Positions 7,713 to 15,110 of a stretch of 23,607 bases of DNA are shown here, one piece after another. A model generated the notes under the pieces. It had not been told where the DNA came from. It made no database searches and saw nothing but the letters and a program-made list of their open reading frames with translations. The translations under genes and the position numbers were made by a program. This DNA comes from JBGOUJ01 sp041477005 (lineage in GTDB: Bacteria > Acidobacteriota > Terriglobia > Bryobacterales > JACQDG01): NCBI GenBank assembly GCA_041477005.1, contig JBGOUJ010000040.1, positions 1 to 23,607 of the forward strand, given 5' to 3'. Each line of letters begins with the position of its first letter. Within the stretch, counting starts at the first letter, position 1.

Positions 7713-10009
7713 GTTCCTTCTGGGCGGTCGTCAAGATCCTGTTCGGCTGCGGCTTCACCGTGCTCGCGGCTGGGGCATTGGGGCGCTGGTTCCTGCGGGC
7801 AAGCGGGGCCTGGCCGGTGTTTACGCGCTGGGAAAGGACGATTTTTGCGTTCGCCCTCGGCTCGGCCTGGCTGAGCAACCTGGTCTTTCTGCTGTGCGCG
7901 GTGCGGCTGGCCTACCCGATCGCGTTTCTGCTGCTCGGGGTCGGAGCGCTTTGGCTGGGGCGGCGGGGCCGAGCCGAAGCGGCGGCGGGAGAGGAGCCAA
8001 GGCGGGAACCAGGCCCCCACGCGGGCCCCTACTCAGGCTCCCAACCGGGCAATGCCTGGAGCATCTGGCTGTTCGCGGCACCAGCATCCATCTACTTATA
8101 TCTATATCTGGGTCATGCACTGGCCCCCGAGACCAGCCCGGATGGGGCAGGCTACCACCTCGGCCTGGTAGGACGCTATTTCGGAGAGCACGGCTTCAGC
8201 CGCATTACCAGCCACATGTACGCGATGCTGTCGCAGGGCATGGAAATGTTGTTCCTGTTCGCCTACGCCTTCGGCCGGCATTCGGCGGCCAAGATGACGC
8301 ACTTCGCGTTTTTGGGGGCGACGGCAGGGGCGTTGCTCTGCTTCGGCCGGCGGTTCCGCCTGGGGCCGGCGGCCGCTGTGGCTGCCGCTTTCTTCGCGTT
8401 TTCGCCCGTGGTCGGCGTCGACGGCACCTGCTCCTACAACGACTGCGTCCTGGCCTTGTTCACGTTTCTGACGTTCTACCTGCTGTTGCTGTGGGAATCC
8501 AACCGCGAGGCCGCGCTGTGGCCGGCGATCGGGGTGGCGGCCGGTTTCTGCTATTCCATCAAGTACACCGGATTTCCGGCGCTGCCCTTCGCCCTGGGTT
8601 TCCTGATCTGGAAGGGCCGCAGCCGGAGGGCGGCGTGGCGAGCGGCCGTGTTCGCTTCGCTCTTCATCGCCCCCTGGATGATCAAGAACGCCATCGTGGT
8701 CGGCAATCCGGTGGCGCCGTTCTTCAACCGTTTTTTCCCCAATCCCTACGTGCACGTCTCCTTCGAGCGAACTTATGAGTTCTTCATGCGGCACTACGGC
8801 GGGTTGGCCGAGCACAACTGGAGCGATTATTGGCGCTTTCCGTTGGAGCTGGCGGTGGTGGGCAGCAAGCTGCAGGGCCTGCTAGGACCGCTGTTTCTGC
8901 TGGCGCCGCTGGGTCTGTGGTCGCTGCGGCGCCCGCTGGGGCGGCGTGTCTGGCTGGCGGCGGCGATCTTCGCGCTTCCCTGGTTCTCCAACGTCGGAAC
9001 CCGCTTCCTGATCCCTTCGCTGGTGTTTGTCTCGCTGGGTATGGCTCTAGCCTTGTGGGACGCTCCGCGGAAGGTTGCCATCGGCCTGTCGGTGGTTCTG
9101 GTGGCCGGTCACGCCCTGGGATCGTGGCCCGCGGTGATAGACCACTGGAACTACAAGCCGGTGTGGCGCCTCGGCGCGCCGCCCTGGATGGCCGCGTTGC
9201 GCCTGGAGCCGGAGGCGGCGTATCTGAGCCGGGTCATGCCGAGTTACAACGTCGCTCGAATGATCGAGCGCTTGGTTCCGCCCGGGGCCCGGGTCTTTTG
9301 TCCCGAGACCATCGCCGAGGCTTACACCTCGCGCGAGGTTCTGGTGAGCTACCAGAGCGCCCTGGGCGAGGTTCTGATGGATGACCTGGTCACGCCGGTG
9401 ATTCGCGACCTCGGCCCGGTGTGGCGCCTTCGCTTCGACTGGGAGGGCCGGGAACTGGCCGGGCTGCGGCTGATCCAGACCGGCTCGGACCAGCTCGAAC
9501 AGTGGAGCATTCACGAGATGCTGCTGTTCTCGGGCGACGATTACATCAATCCGAAACCTAGTTGGCAGTTGCGCGCCCGGCCCAACCCTTGGGACGCCGC
9601 CCTGGCCTTCGACGGAAATCCAGCCACCCGATGGCGGAGCTGGTGGCCGCTTTATCCGGGCATGCGGTTCCAGGTGGAATTCCCCGAGCCACTGCGCCTC
9701 ACGGCGGTCGAGATCCACGGTTCTTCCGACCAGCAGCAGTTGGCGCTGCGACTGGAAGGGAAGGACGCGGCCGGGCGCTGGTTGCCGATTGCGGCGCCCA
9801 TGAAGAAGTCGGAGCGCGAGCCGTTTCGAGAAGAGATGAAGAGATTGGGCACCCGGGAGCTGAAGCGGCACGGAGTGGACTACTTACTCACGAATCTTGG
9901 GGGAGGAGGCATGAATCTGATAGCCCCCGATATCCACAAGGATCCTCCCGCCTGGGGCTTGAAGCCGGCCGGCGAGTACGGCCCGCTCAATCTCTACTTC
10001 ATCGAGTAG
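7709..10009 (+). CDS. GT-C family glycosyltransferase with C-terminal discoidin-like domain
   Basis: A 766-residue integral membrane protein with about ten hydrophobic segments in the first 470 residues. An acidic motif in the first large outer loop (SPDGAGYH, Asp145) is the hallmark of GT-C enzymes that use lipid-phosphate sugars (ArnT/PMT/RgtA-like). After the membrane part, residues about 480-610 form an extracytoplasmic domain. Residues about 625-700 (WDAALAFDGNPATRWRSWW...) look like an F5/8-type (discoidin) carbohydrate-binding module; the DGN-ATRW pattern is characteristic. The likely role is transfer of a sugar to a lipid, protein or polymer on the outer side of the inner membrane. 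It is coupled to the upstream lipoprotein by a 4-bp overlap. Donor and acceptor cannot be told. Confidence 0.8.
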   Translation: MSSFWAVVKILFGCGFTVLAAGALGRWFLRASGAWPVFTRWERTIFAFALGSAWLSNLVFLLCAVRLAYPIAFLLLGVGALWLGRRGRAEAAAGEEPRREPGPHAGPYSGSQPGNAWSIWLFAAPASIYLYLYLGHALAPETSPDGAGYHLGLVGRYFGEHGFSRITSHMYAMLSQGMEMLFLFAYAFGRHSAAKMTHFAFLGATAGALLCFGRRFRLGPAAAVAAAFFAFSPVVGVDGTCSYNDCVLALFTFLTFYLLLLWESNREAALWPAIGVAAGFCYSIKYTGFPALPFALGFLIWKGRSRRAAWRAAVFASLFIAPWMIKNAIVVGNPVAPFFNRFFPNPYVHVSFERTYEFFMRHYGGLAEHNWSDYWRFPLELAVVGSKLQGLLGPLFLLAPLGLWSLRRPLGRRVWLAAAIFALPWFSNVGTRFLIPSLVFVSLGMALALWDAPRKVAIGLSVVLVAGHALGSWPAVIDHWNYKPVWRLGAPPWMAALRLEPEAAYLSRVMPSYNVARMIERLVPPGARVFCPETIAEAYTSREVLVSYQSALGEVLMDDLVTPVIRDLGPVWRLRFDWEGRELAGLRLIQTGSDQLEQWSIHEMLLFSGDDYINPKPSWQLRARPNPWDAALAFDGNPATRWRSWWPLYPGMRFQVEFPEPLRLTAVEIHGSSDQQQLALRLEGKDAAGRWLPIAAPMKKSEREPFREEMKRLGTRELKRHGVDYLLTNLGGGGMNLIAPDIHKDPPAWGLKPAGEYGPLNLYFIE

Positions 10010-10020
10010 AGCGCGTTTTT

Positions 10021-10041
10021 GAGGTCACAAATCGTGGCCTC
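10021..10041. terminator. short stem-loop between convergent genes
   Basis: GAGGTCAC / aaatc / GTGGCCTC makes an eight-pair stem (one G-U) with a five-base loop, 11 bp after the glycosyltransferase stop and before the end of the convergent higA gene. The T-run (gttttt) lies on the wrong side for a plus-strand intrinsic terminator, so the call is tentative. Confidence 0.35.
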
Positions 10042-10077
10042 AGGTCTACTTGGCGTGACCAGGGGGACCGCATCCAC

Positions 10078-10413
10078 TCAACTCGCCCTGCGTAGCGCGT
10101 CTTCCACCGCCTCTGGGTGCTGCGCGATTACGGCCAGCAGAACACGCGCCGGGCCATCGGGCCGGGTTCGCCCTTGCTCCCAATTCCGGAGGGTCGCCGG
10201 CTGGAAGCCAAACTTGGCCGCGAATGCCGGCTGGCTCAGCCCGAGACGCCTCCGCACGGCGCGTACGTCGATCGCAGGAACCTCGATTGTGGTGACGCGA
10301 ACCGGGACGTCCTCTCCGCTCGCCCAGGCGATGGCCTGGTCCAGCCCCCGGATCATCCGTTCGCCAGCCGTGGGCTTCCGTTTGTTCGTGGTCTTCCTGT
10401 TGCCCCTCTTCAT
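10078..10413 (-). CDS. higA: HigA-2/NadS-like XRE antitoxin
   Basis: This 111-residue protein has a C-terminal XRE/Cro helix-turn-helix (VRAVRRRLGLSQPAFAAKFG, then TLRNWEQGRTRP) and a basic N-terminal arm (MKRGNRKTTNKRKP). It is the antitoxin and autorepressor of the toxin gene just upstream. The coding order is toxin first, with a 4-bp ATGA overlap (10410-10413) and a good SD (GGGAGGT) inside the end of the toxin gene. This order and the protein type match the V. cholerae higBA-2 / NadS class. A palindrome upstream of the toxin gene (10778-10792) is the likely binding site. Confidence 0.85.
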   Translation of the reverse strand: MKRGNRKTTNKRKPTAGERMIRGLDQAIAWASGEDVPVRVTTIEVPAIDVRAVRRRLGLSQPAFAAKFGFQPATLRNWEQGRTRPDGPARVLLAVIAQHPEAVEDALRRAS

Positions 10414-10766
10414 CGTGACCTCCCTTTCCGGTATCGCTCGACTAGGATCGGAATGCGCTTCTTCATCGCGTTCCGCTCCGCCTTTGTCAGATTCGCCTTC
10501 TCGTTCTTGGCGTATATGTCGATCAGGAAAACCGGAAGGCGCTCGCTGTGAAAGTAATAGATCACCCGAACCCCGCCGCGTTTTCCTTTGCCCTTAGCCG
10601 CCCATCGCAATTTCCGCACGCCGCCGGTCTCCGGCATGATGTCGCCCGTCTCCGGGTTGCCGGCGACATATGCCACAAGATCCGCGCGCTCCGAATCCGT
10701 GAGCAGTCGAGCAGCCGCGTCCAAGAACTGCTCGATTTCCACGACCGTCATCGGGACGCATTCCAT
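10410..10766 (-). CDS. higB: HigB-2-like RelE/ParE-superfamily toxin
   Basis: The protein has 118 residues, or 113 if the second ATG (10751) is used. The core TGGVRKLRWAAKGKGKRGG followed by VRVIYYFHSERLPVFLIDIY and the basic tail is diagnostic of HigB-2-type ribosome-dependent mRNA endonucleases of the RelE superfamily. The conserved basic residues (Arg, Lys in KGKGKRGG) and the C-terminal basic helix, which usually do the cleavage and ribosome binding, are present, so the toxin looks intact. It is the first gene of a two-gene operon with the XRE antitoxin. The promoter at 10774-10802 puts the start of transcription at or beside the first ATG. Confidence 0.85.
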   Translation of the reverse strand: MECVPMTVVEIEQFLDAAARLLTDSERADLVAYVAGNPETGDIMPETGGVRKLRWAAKGKGKRGGVRVIYYFHSERLPVFLIDIYAKNEKANLTKAERNAMKKRIPILVERYRKGRSR

Positions 10767-10773
10767 CTTCTCT

Positions 10774-10802
10774 AATCTACGCTATTAGCGTATAGCAATC
10801 AA
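10774..10802 (-). promoter_or_regulatory. higBA-2 promoter with palindromic operator
   Basis: On the reverse strand, TTGATT (-35, 10797-10802), a 17-bp spacer and TAGATT (-10, 10774-10779) are followed by seven bases and the toxin ATG. The palindrome TACGCTA-T-TAGCGTA (10778-10792) fills most of the spacer and touches the -10 box, as expected of an operator at which the antitoxin blocks RNA polymerase. The sequence shows the elements directly; repressor binding is inferred from the family. Confidence 0.65.
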
Positions 10803-10926
10803 GGGTGGAGACCGCACAGTACTGCACAGCGGCCAGGCCGCGACATCGAAATCAGCCTGCCAGCCATCAACTTTCAGCGACCGGCTTGCGGACGACGGTA
10901 GCTGAGAGCCATTGGGTCTCCACGGC

Positions 10927-11766
10927 TCAGCGCAGCAGATCTTCCAGTTGAATGCGGGCGTCGGTCTTGGCGTCCCGATACTTTACGATGACCGGCGTGT
11001 AGACGGAAAGGTTCCACTCCTTGCCCGGGCCGGCGGCGAAGGCGCGCGAGCCGGGGACCACGACGGCCTCTTCGGGGATGACCAGGGGAGAATCCTCGGT
11101 CGCCCGGTGAACGGTGTTGCGGACCACGTCGTAGACGGGGGTGGAGCGGGTCAGAATGGTCCCGGCGGCGAGGACGGCGCGGCGGCGGACGATGGTTCCT
11201 TCGTAGATGCCGCAGTTGCCGCCGACCAGCACGTCGTCTTCGACGATCACCGGCAGCGCGCCGACCGGCTCGAGCACGCCGCCGACCTGCGCCGCCGCGC
11301 TCAGGTGAACCCGCTTTCCGATCTGAGCGCAACTGCCCACCAGGGCGTGGGAATCGACCATCGTGCCGTCGTCGACGTAAGCGCCGACATTGATGAACAT
11401 GGGCGGCATGCAGGTGACGCCGCGTCCGACGTAGCAGCCGTCGCGGATCGAGGAGCCGCCGGGGACGATGCGGACGCCGCTCGAAACGTCGAACTTGTGC
11501 AGCGGGTAAGTCGCCTTGTCGAAAAAAGGAAGCCGGCCGTGATCGGCCGACATATCCACCACGGCGCCGATCCGGAAGCCCAGCAGGATGCCCCGCTTCA
11601 CCCAGGCGTTCACCTTCCAGCCGAGCGGCGACTCCGCCGACGGCTCGGCGGCGCGGGCATCACCACGATCGAGCGCCGCCTTGAACTCGGCGAAGGCCTC
11701 GTGATACTCGGGACCGTACTGGTCGCTTTTGCTTTCGAACAAGCGGTCGATGGTGTCGGAGAGCAT
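10927..11766 (-). CDS. dapD: 2,3,4,5-tetrahydropyridine-2,6-dicarboxylate N-succinyltransferase
   Basis: The 279-residue protein matches DapD in length and order: an alpha-helical N-terminal domain (1-95), then a left-handed beta-helix of hexapeptide repeats (about 105-230), then a short C-terminal domain. Asp138 (MVDSHA) and Glu189 (GIYEG) sit where the catalytic acidic residues of DapD lie. It transfers the succinyl group of succinyl-CoA to tetrahydrodipicolinate, which commits the pathway to the succinylase branch. It is the last gene of the lysine operon, 140 bp after dapA; that gap holds a short hairpin (11829-11845, CGAGCC/GGCTCG) but no gene. No clear SD precedes the ATG. Confidence 0.95.
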   Translation of the reverse strand: MLSDTIDRLFESKSDQYGPEYHEAFAEFKAALDRGDARAAEPSAESPLGWKVNAWVKRGILLGFRIGAVVDMSADHGRLPFFDKATYPLHKFDVSSGVRIVPGGSSIRDGCYVGRGVTCMPPMFINVGAYVDDGTMVDSHALVGSCAQIGKRVHLSAAAQVGGVLEPVGALPVIVEDDVLVGGNCGIYEGTIVRRRAVLAAGTILTRSTPVYDVVRNTVHRATEDSPLVIPEEAVVVPGSRAFAAGPGKEWNLSVYTPVIVKYRDAKTDARIQLEDLLR

Positions 11767-11906
11767 GGTTCGGCGAAGAGGGAGTCCCGAATTTTAACAC
11801 GAGCTTTGACAATTGAGAGGCCGGCCGGCGAGCCTCTTAGGCTCGGGACATCACCGGCGTGAGGCGCTGGGTCGCGACCGGCTGCCTCTCTCGCTGAAGG
11901 CGATTC

Positions 11907-12815
11907 TTACGCAGGGCGGGCCAGGCTGCCGGCGTTCGCGAGCAGGCCCAGCGATTCAAGAACCTTCTCGATCTTGGCCTGGCTGGAGGGCTGGGGCGGG
12001 ACCATCGGCAGGCGATAGACCGGCTCGATCAGGCCCATTTGGGCAAGGGCGGCTTTCACCGGGCCGGGGTTCGATTCGACGAAGTTGACTTCCATCAGGG
12101 GGAGGTAGCGCCGGTGGATTTCGCGGGCGGCGGCGAAGTTGCCTTGCAGGCAGAGCGCGGCCAGGCGGGACATTTCGGCGGGGATCTCGTTGGAGGCGAC
12201 CGATATGATGCCGCGGCCGCCCAGGGCCATCAGGGGCAGGGTGATCGAGTCGTCACCGGAGAGCACGGCGAAGCTTTCCGGCAGGACCTGGAAGAGGTTG
12301 GCCATTTGGGAAATGTTGCCCGAAGCTTCCTTGACCCCGACCACGGTTTCGATGGAGGCCAGGCGGGCCAGCGTGGCCGGATCGACGTTGGCGCCGGTGC
12401 GCCCGGGAACGTTGTAGACCACAATGGGAAGCCGGGTCGACCGGGCGATCGCTCGGAAGTGCTGATACAGTCCTTCGGGCGTTGGTTTGTTGTAGTACGG
12501 GGTCACCGACAGGATGCCGTTCGCGCCCAGGGTCTCGATCTCGCGGGCCAGCTCGATGACCTCCGCGGTGTTGTAGCCGCCCGCCCCGGCCAGCACCGGG
12601 ACTTTGCCGCCGGCTTCTTCCAGGGTGATCTCTACCACCCGGAGGTGCTCGCGACGGGAAAGAGTCGGGTTCTCGCCGGTCGTGCCGCAGGGGACCAGGA
12701 AGTGAATGCCGGCCTCGACCTGCCGGCGGACCAGACGGCGCAAGGCATCCTCATCCAAGCTCAAATCCCGGCGGAAAGGGGTGACCAGCGCGGTGCCGCA
12801 TCCCTGGAACTTCAT
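11907..12815 (-). CDS. dapA: 4-hydroxy-tetrahydrodipicolinate synthase
   Basis: This 302-residue TIM-barrel has the Schiff-base Lys162 (VGVKEASGN), Tyr134 (VVYNVPGRTG), Arg139, and the GTTGE motif (44-48). It condenses pyruvate with aspartate semialdehyde, the first step of the lysine branch. The ATG at 12815 is chosen because GGGAGGG lies about four bases upstream and the family begins at this point (MKFQGCGTALVTPF). An in-frame GTG at 12839 would add eight residues, but it lies inside the inverted repeat. The Lys-binding allosteric site cannot be judged reliably by eye. It is preceded by dapB across the repeat element at 12832-12892. Confidence 0.95.
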   Translation of the reverse strand: MKFQGCGTALVTPFRRDLSLDEDALRRLVRRQVEAGIHFLVPCGTTGENPTLSRREHLRVVEITLEEAGGKVPVLAGAGGYNTAEVIELAREIETLGANGILSVTPYYNKPTPEGLYQHFRAIARSTRLPIVVYNVPGRTGANVDPATLARLASIETVVGVKEASGNISQMANLFQVLPESFAVLSGDDSITLPLMALGGRGIISVASNEIPAEMSRLAALCLQGNFAAAREIHRRYLPLMEVNFVESNPGPVKAALAQMGLIEPVYRLPMVPPQPSSQAKIEKVLESLGLLANAGSLARPA

Positions 12816-12831
12816 AAACCCTCCCGAATTT

Positions 12832-12892
12832 GAAACCACAGATGAACACAGATAAGAACCAACCCGGTTTATCTGCGTTCATCTGCGGTTCC
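12832..12892. repeat. imperfect inverted repeat, copy 2, at the dapB-dapA junction
   Basis: The left arm 12832-12855 (gaaaccacagatgaacacag...) and the right arm 12869-12892 pair over 24 bases with three mismatches and a 13-base spacer. The element shares the core aacc-c-gatgaacacagata with 2225-2299. The right arm, read on the reverse strand, is the last seven codons and the TAA stop of dapB (Gly-Thr-Ala-Asp-Glu-Arg-Arg). Transcribed RNA would fold into a strong hairpin between the two genes. Confidence 0.9.
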
Positions 12893-13588
12893 AAAAACAG
12901 TCTGCCCGAATTCGTACACGCCCCTCTTGCCCACTACCCACTGGGCGGCTCTTAGCGCGCCGCGGGCGAAGCCGGTACGGCTTCTGGCGGTGTGGGTCAG
13001 GGTGATGGTGTCGGCCTCGGAGTCGAAGCCGATCACGTGCTCGCCGGGAATCGCGCCGGCGCGGTTGGAGGCCACGTCGATGCGCCGGGCGTAACCGGCC
13101 CGCTCCATCACCTGCTGGAGCTGGAGCAGGGTGCCGGAGGGGGCGTCCTTTTTCATTTTGTGGTGGATCTCGTAGGCCCAGGCGTCGTAGTCGGCCTGAT
13201 CCTTGAGCGCCTTGGCGGCAGCCTCCACGATCCTGGCGAATGCGTTCATACCGACCGAAAAGTTCGGGCTGTAAACAAGGCCTGTGCCGGCACGCTCGAC
13301 GGCCGCTTTTACGCGCGGCAGCTCGTCGAACCAGCCGGTCGTGCCCACCACCATGTTCACCCCCAGCGCCGAGATCCGCTCGATATTATCCACTACCACG
13401 GAGGGCATTGAGAACTCGACGGCGACGTCGATCCCGCGAAAATTGTCCTTGGTGATCCCGGCGCCGTTCACGTTATTGTCGATGTCCAGCTTCAGCACGG
13501 TCTCGAAGCCGAACTCGGGGGCGAGGGAGTCGACCAGCTTTCCCATCTTGCCGTAGCCGACGATGGCCAGCCTGGCGCTCGCTTTCAA
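12869..13588 (-). CDS. dapB: 4-hydroxy-tetrahydrodipicolinate reductase
   Basis: A 239-residue protein with the Rossmann motif VGYGKMGKLV (10-19), GTTGW (82-86), and the catalytic signature EIHHKMKKDAPSGT (140-153) with His142/His143 and Lys147. It reduces the DapA product with NAD(P)H. It is a short-form DapB. The start is TTG, overlapping the lysC stop as TTGA (13585-13588), with GGAG eight bases upstream, so it is translationally coupled to lysC. The last seven residues (GTADERR) are encoded by the arm of an inverted repeat and are not part of the usual DapB end, which should stop near GVYEFGQTVF. Confidence 0.93.
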   Translation of the reverse strand: MKASARLAIVGYGKMGKLVDSLAPEFGFETVLKLDIDNNVNGAGITKDNFRGIDVAVEFSMPSVVVDNIERISALGVNMVVGTTGWFDELPRVKAAVERAGTGLVYSPNFSVGMNAFARIVEAAAKALKDQADYDAWAYEIHHKMKKDAPSGTLLQLQQVMERAGYARRIDVASNRAGAIPGEHVIGFDSEADTITLTHTARSRTGFARGALRAAQWVVGKRGVYEFGQTVFGTADERR

Positions 13589-14958
13589 GCGAATATCTCC
13601 GGATCGAGTTCCGAGAAGAAGGCGCGGTGGAGCGCCTCCACGGCCGGCTTCAGGTCGCTTTCCTGCACCACGAAACTGACGTTGCGGAGCGACGCGCCCT
13701 GCGAAATCATCCGCACGTTGACGTGTTCCACAGCCTTGAAAACCCGCCCAGCCACTCCCGGAGTATACCGGATGTTGTCGCCGACGACGCAGATGATCGC
13801 CTGGCCGTTCTCGTGGCTCACCTCGGCGAACAGCCTCAGCTCGCGGGTGATGTCGGCCAGGCGATCAGTCGTGTCGATGGTGAGGGAGACGCTGACCTCG
13901 GAGGTGGTCACCATGTCCACCGGCGTCTGGTGGCGATCAAAGATCTCGAAGATCTTGTGCAGGAAGCCGTGGGCCATAAGCATGCGCGTGGAGGAAATGT
14001 CCACGACGGTGATGTTTTTCTTGCAGGCTATGGATTTGGCCAGGCTGTCGGTGGGCGGGGCTTGGGGGACGATCTTGGTCCCTTCGCAGTCGGGCCGGCG
14101 GGAGTTGAGAATGAAGACGGGGATGTTCTTGTCCATGGCCGGCAAAAGGGTGCTGGGGTGGAGCACCTTCGCGCCGAAGTAGGCGAGCTCGGCGGCCTCG
14201 CTGAACGAGATGACCTTTACCCGCCGGCCGCCGGGAAGGATGGTGGGGTCGCAAGTGAGCATGCCGTCCACGTCGGTCCAGATCTGAATCTCTTCGGCGC
14301 CGATGCCCGCCCCGATGATGGAGGCCGAAAAATCGGAGCCGCCGCGGCCGAGCGTGGTGGTGACGCCATGCTCGGTGGCGGCGATGAAGCCGCCCATCAC
14401 CGGCGCCTTCCCCTGCGCGGCCAGAGGCGGGATCGTCGCGGCCAGCTTCGGGTAGGTCAGATCGTAAAGCGGCGCGGCTTGGTTGAAGCGGCTGTCGGTG
14501 ACCAGGAGGCCTCTGGAATCGAGGTGAACGGCGGGGATGCCGAAATGCTTTAGGGCGCGGGCGACGATGTGGCTCGACAGGCGCTCGCCGTAACTGGAGA
14601 TGGCATCGATCGAGCGGGGCGTGGCCTCGCCTAGCACCAGCAGGCCCTTTGTGAGCTCGGTCAGCTCCTGGAAGTGCTCGTCGAGGATCAGGTCGAGCTC
14701 GGCCCGCTCGGCCAGGGCGACGACTTGCCGAGCCTCGCGAGAGTGGAAATCGCGGAGCTCGTGGATCTGTTCGAGGGCCTCCTTTCTCTGCCCCTCAACA
14801 GCGGCTCGGGCGATGGCCAGCAGCCTGTTGGTTGTTTTGCCCATAGCGGAAACGACCACCACCGGACCTCTTTCGAGGCGGGTACGGACGATTCCTGCGA
14901 GGCGTTCGATGGCGGCGGCGCTTTCGACGGAGGTTCCGCCGAATTTCATGACAATCAT
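13585..14958 (-). CDS. lysC: aspartate kinase (monofunctional, lysine-type)
   Basis: The protein has 457 residues. The kinase domain shows KFGGTS (5-10), SSYGERLSS (121-129), TTLGRGGSDFSA (201-212) and WTDVDG (227-232). The last 150 residues hold two ACT domains (from ITVVDISSTRM and from AIICVVGDNIRYTP), the usual site of lysine or threonine feedback. There is no homoserine dehydrogenase domain. It phosphorylates aspartate, the first step of the operon's pathway. The start could also be the ATG three codons later (14949), directly before KFGG; no clear SD is seen at either. A 152-bp repeat-rich spacer separates it from the upstream asd gene. Confidence 0.95.
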   Translation of the reverse strand: MIVMKFGGTSVESAAAIERLAGIVRTRLERGPVVVVSAMGKTTNRLLAIARAAVEGQRKEALEQIHELRDFHSREARQVVALAERAELDLILDEHFQELTELTKGLLVLGEATPRSIDAISSYGERLSSHIVARALKHFGIPAVHLDSRGLLVTDSRFNQAAPLYDLTYPKLAATIPPLAAQGKAPVMGGFIAATEHGVTTTLGRGGSDFSASIIGAGIGAEEIQIWTDVDGMLTCDPTILPGGRRVKVISFSEAAELAYFGAKVLHPSTLLPAMDKNIPVFILNSRRPDCEGTKIVPQAPPTDSLAKSIACKKNITVVDISSTRMLMAHGFLHKIFEIFDRHQTPVDMVTTSEVSVSLTIDTTDRLADITRELRLFAEVSHENGQAIICVVGDNIRYTPGVAGRVFKAVEHVNVRMISQGASLRNVSFVVQESDLKPAVEALHRAFFSELDPEIFA

Positions 14959-14970
14959 AACGGCGAGATC

Positions 14971-15010
14971 AAATCACAAAACCGAAATCAAAAGGCAAAC
15001 GCAAAAATCA
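14971..15010 (-). repeat. degenerate heptad repeats, inverted relative to 15063-15097
   Basis: On the reverse strand this reads TTTTGCG-TTTGCCT-TTTGATT and then two weaker units, a seven-base periodicity with the same TTTGCCT unit as the block at 15063-15097 but in the opposite orientation. The two blocks flank the hairpin at 15012-15042. Confidence 0.5.
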
Positions 15011-15011
15011 G

Positions 15012-15042
15012 GGTGCGCGGGATCCGTCCGCGACCGTTTTTT
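15012..15042 (+). terminator. terminator-like hairpin inside the asd-lysC spacer
   Basis: GGT-g-CGCGG / gatccgt / CCGCG-ACC gives eight pairs with a one-base bulge, followed on the plus strand by G and six Ts (15037-15042). This is a good intrinsic terminator for plus-strand transcripts, although no plus-strand gene precedes it. On the reverse strand, the direction of the operon, the same hairpin is followed after a few bases by a shorter T-run (CTGATTTTTGCG), so it could also cause partial termination between asd and lysC. Confidence 0.5.
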
Positions 15043-15062
15043 CTTTAAAAAAGTCCCCTTCC

Positions 15063-15097
15063 TTGATTCTTGCCTTTTGCCTTTTGCACTTTGCCTT
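15063..15097 (+). repeat. tandem heptad repeat, TTGCCTT unit
   Basis: Five seven-base units stand in a row: TTGATTC, TTGCCTT, TTGCCTT, TTGCACT, TTGCCTT. The block lies in the spacer between asd and lysC, just before the asd stop codon on the reverse strand. A degenerate inverted counterpart lies at 14971-15010. Confidence 0.8.
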
Positions 15098-15110
15098 GGG
15101 TTTCCGTTTT

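Noticed and set aside
10805..10923. Nine-base inverted repeat GTGGAGACC / GGTCTCCAC either side of the dapD end
   Set aside because: The arms are 101 bases apart and nothing links them to an element; chance is a fair explanation.
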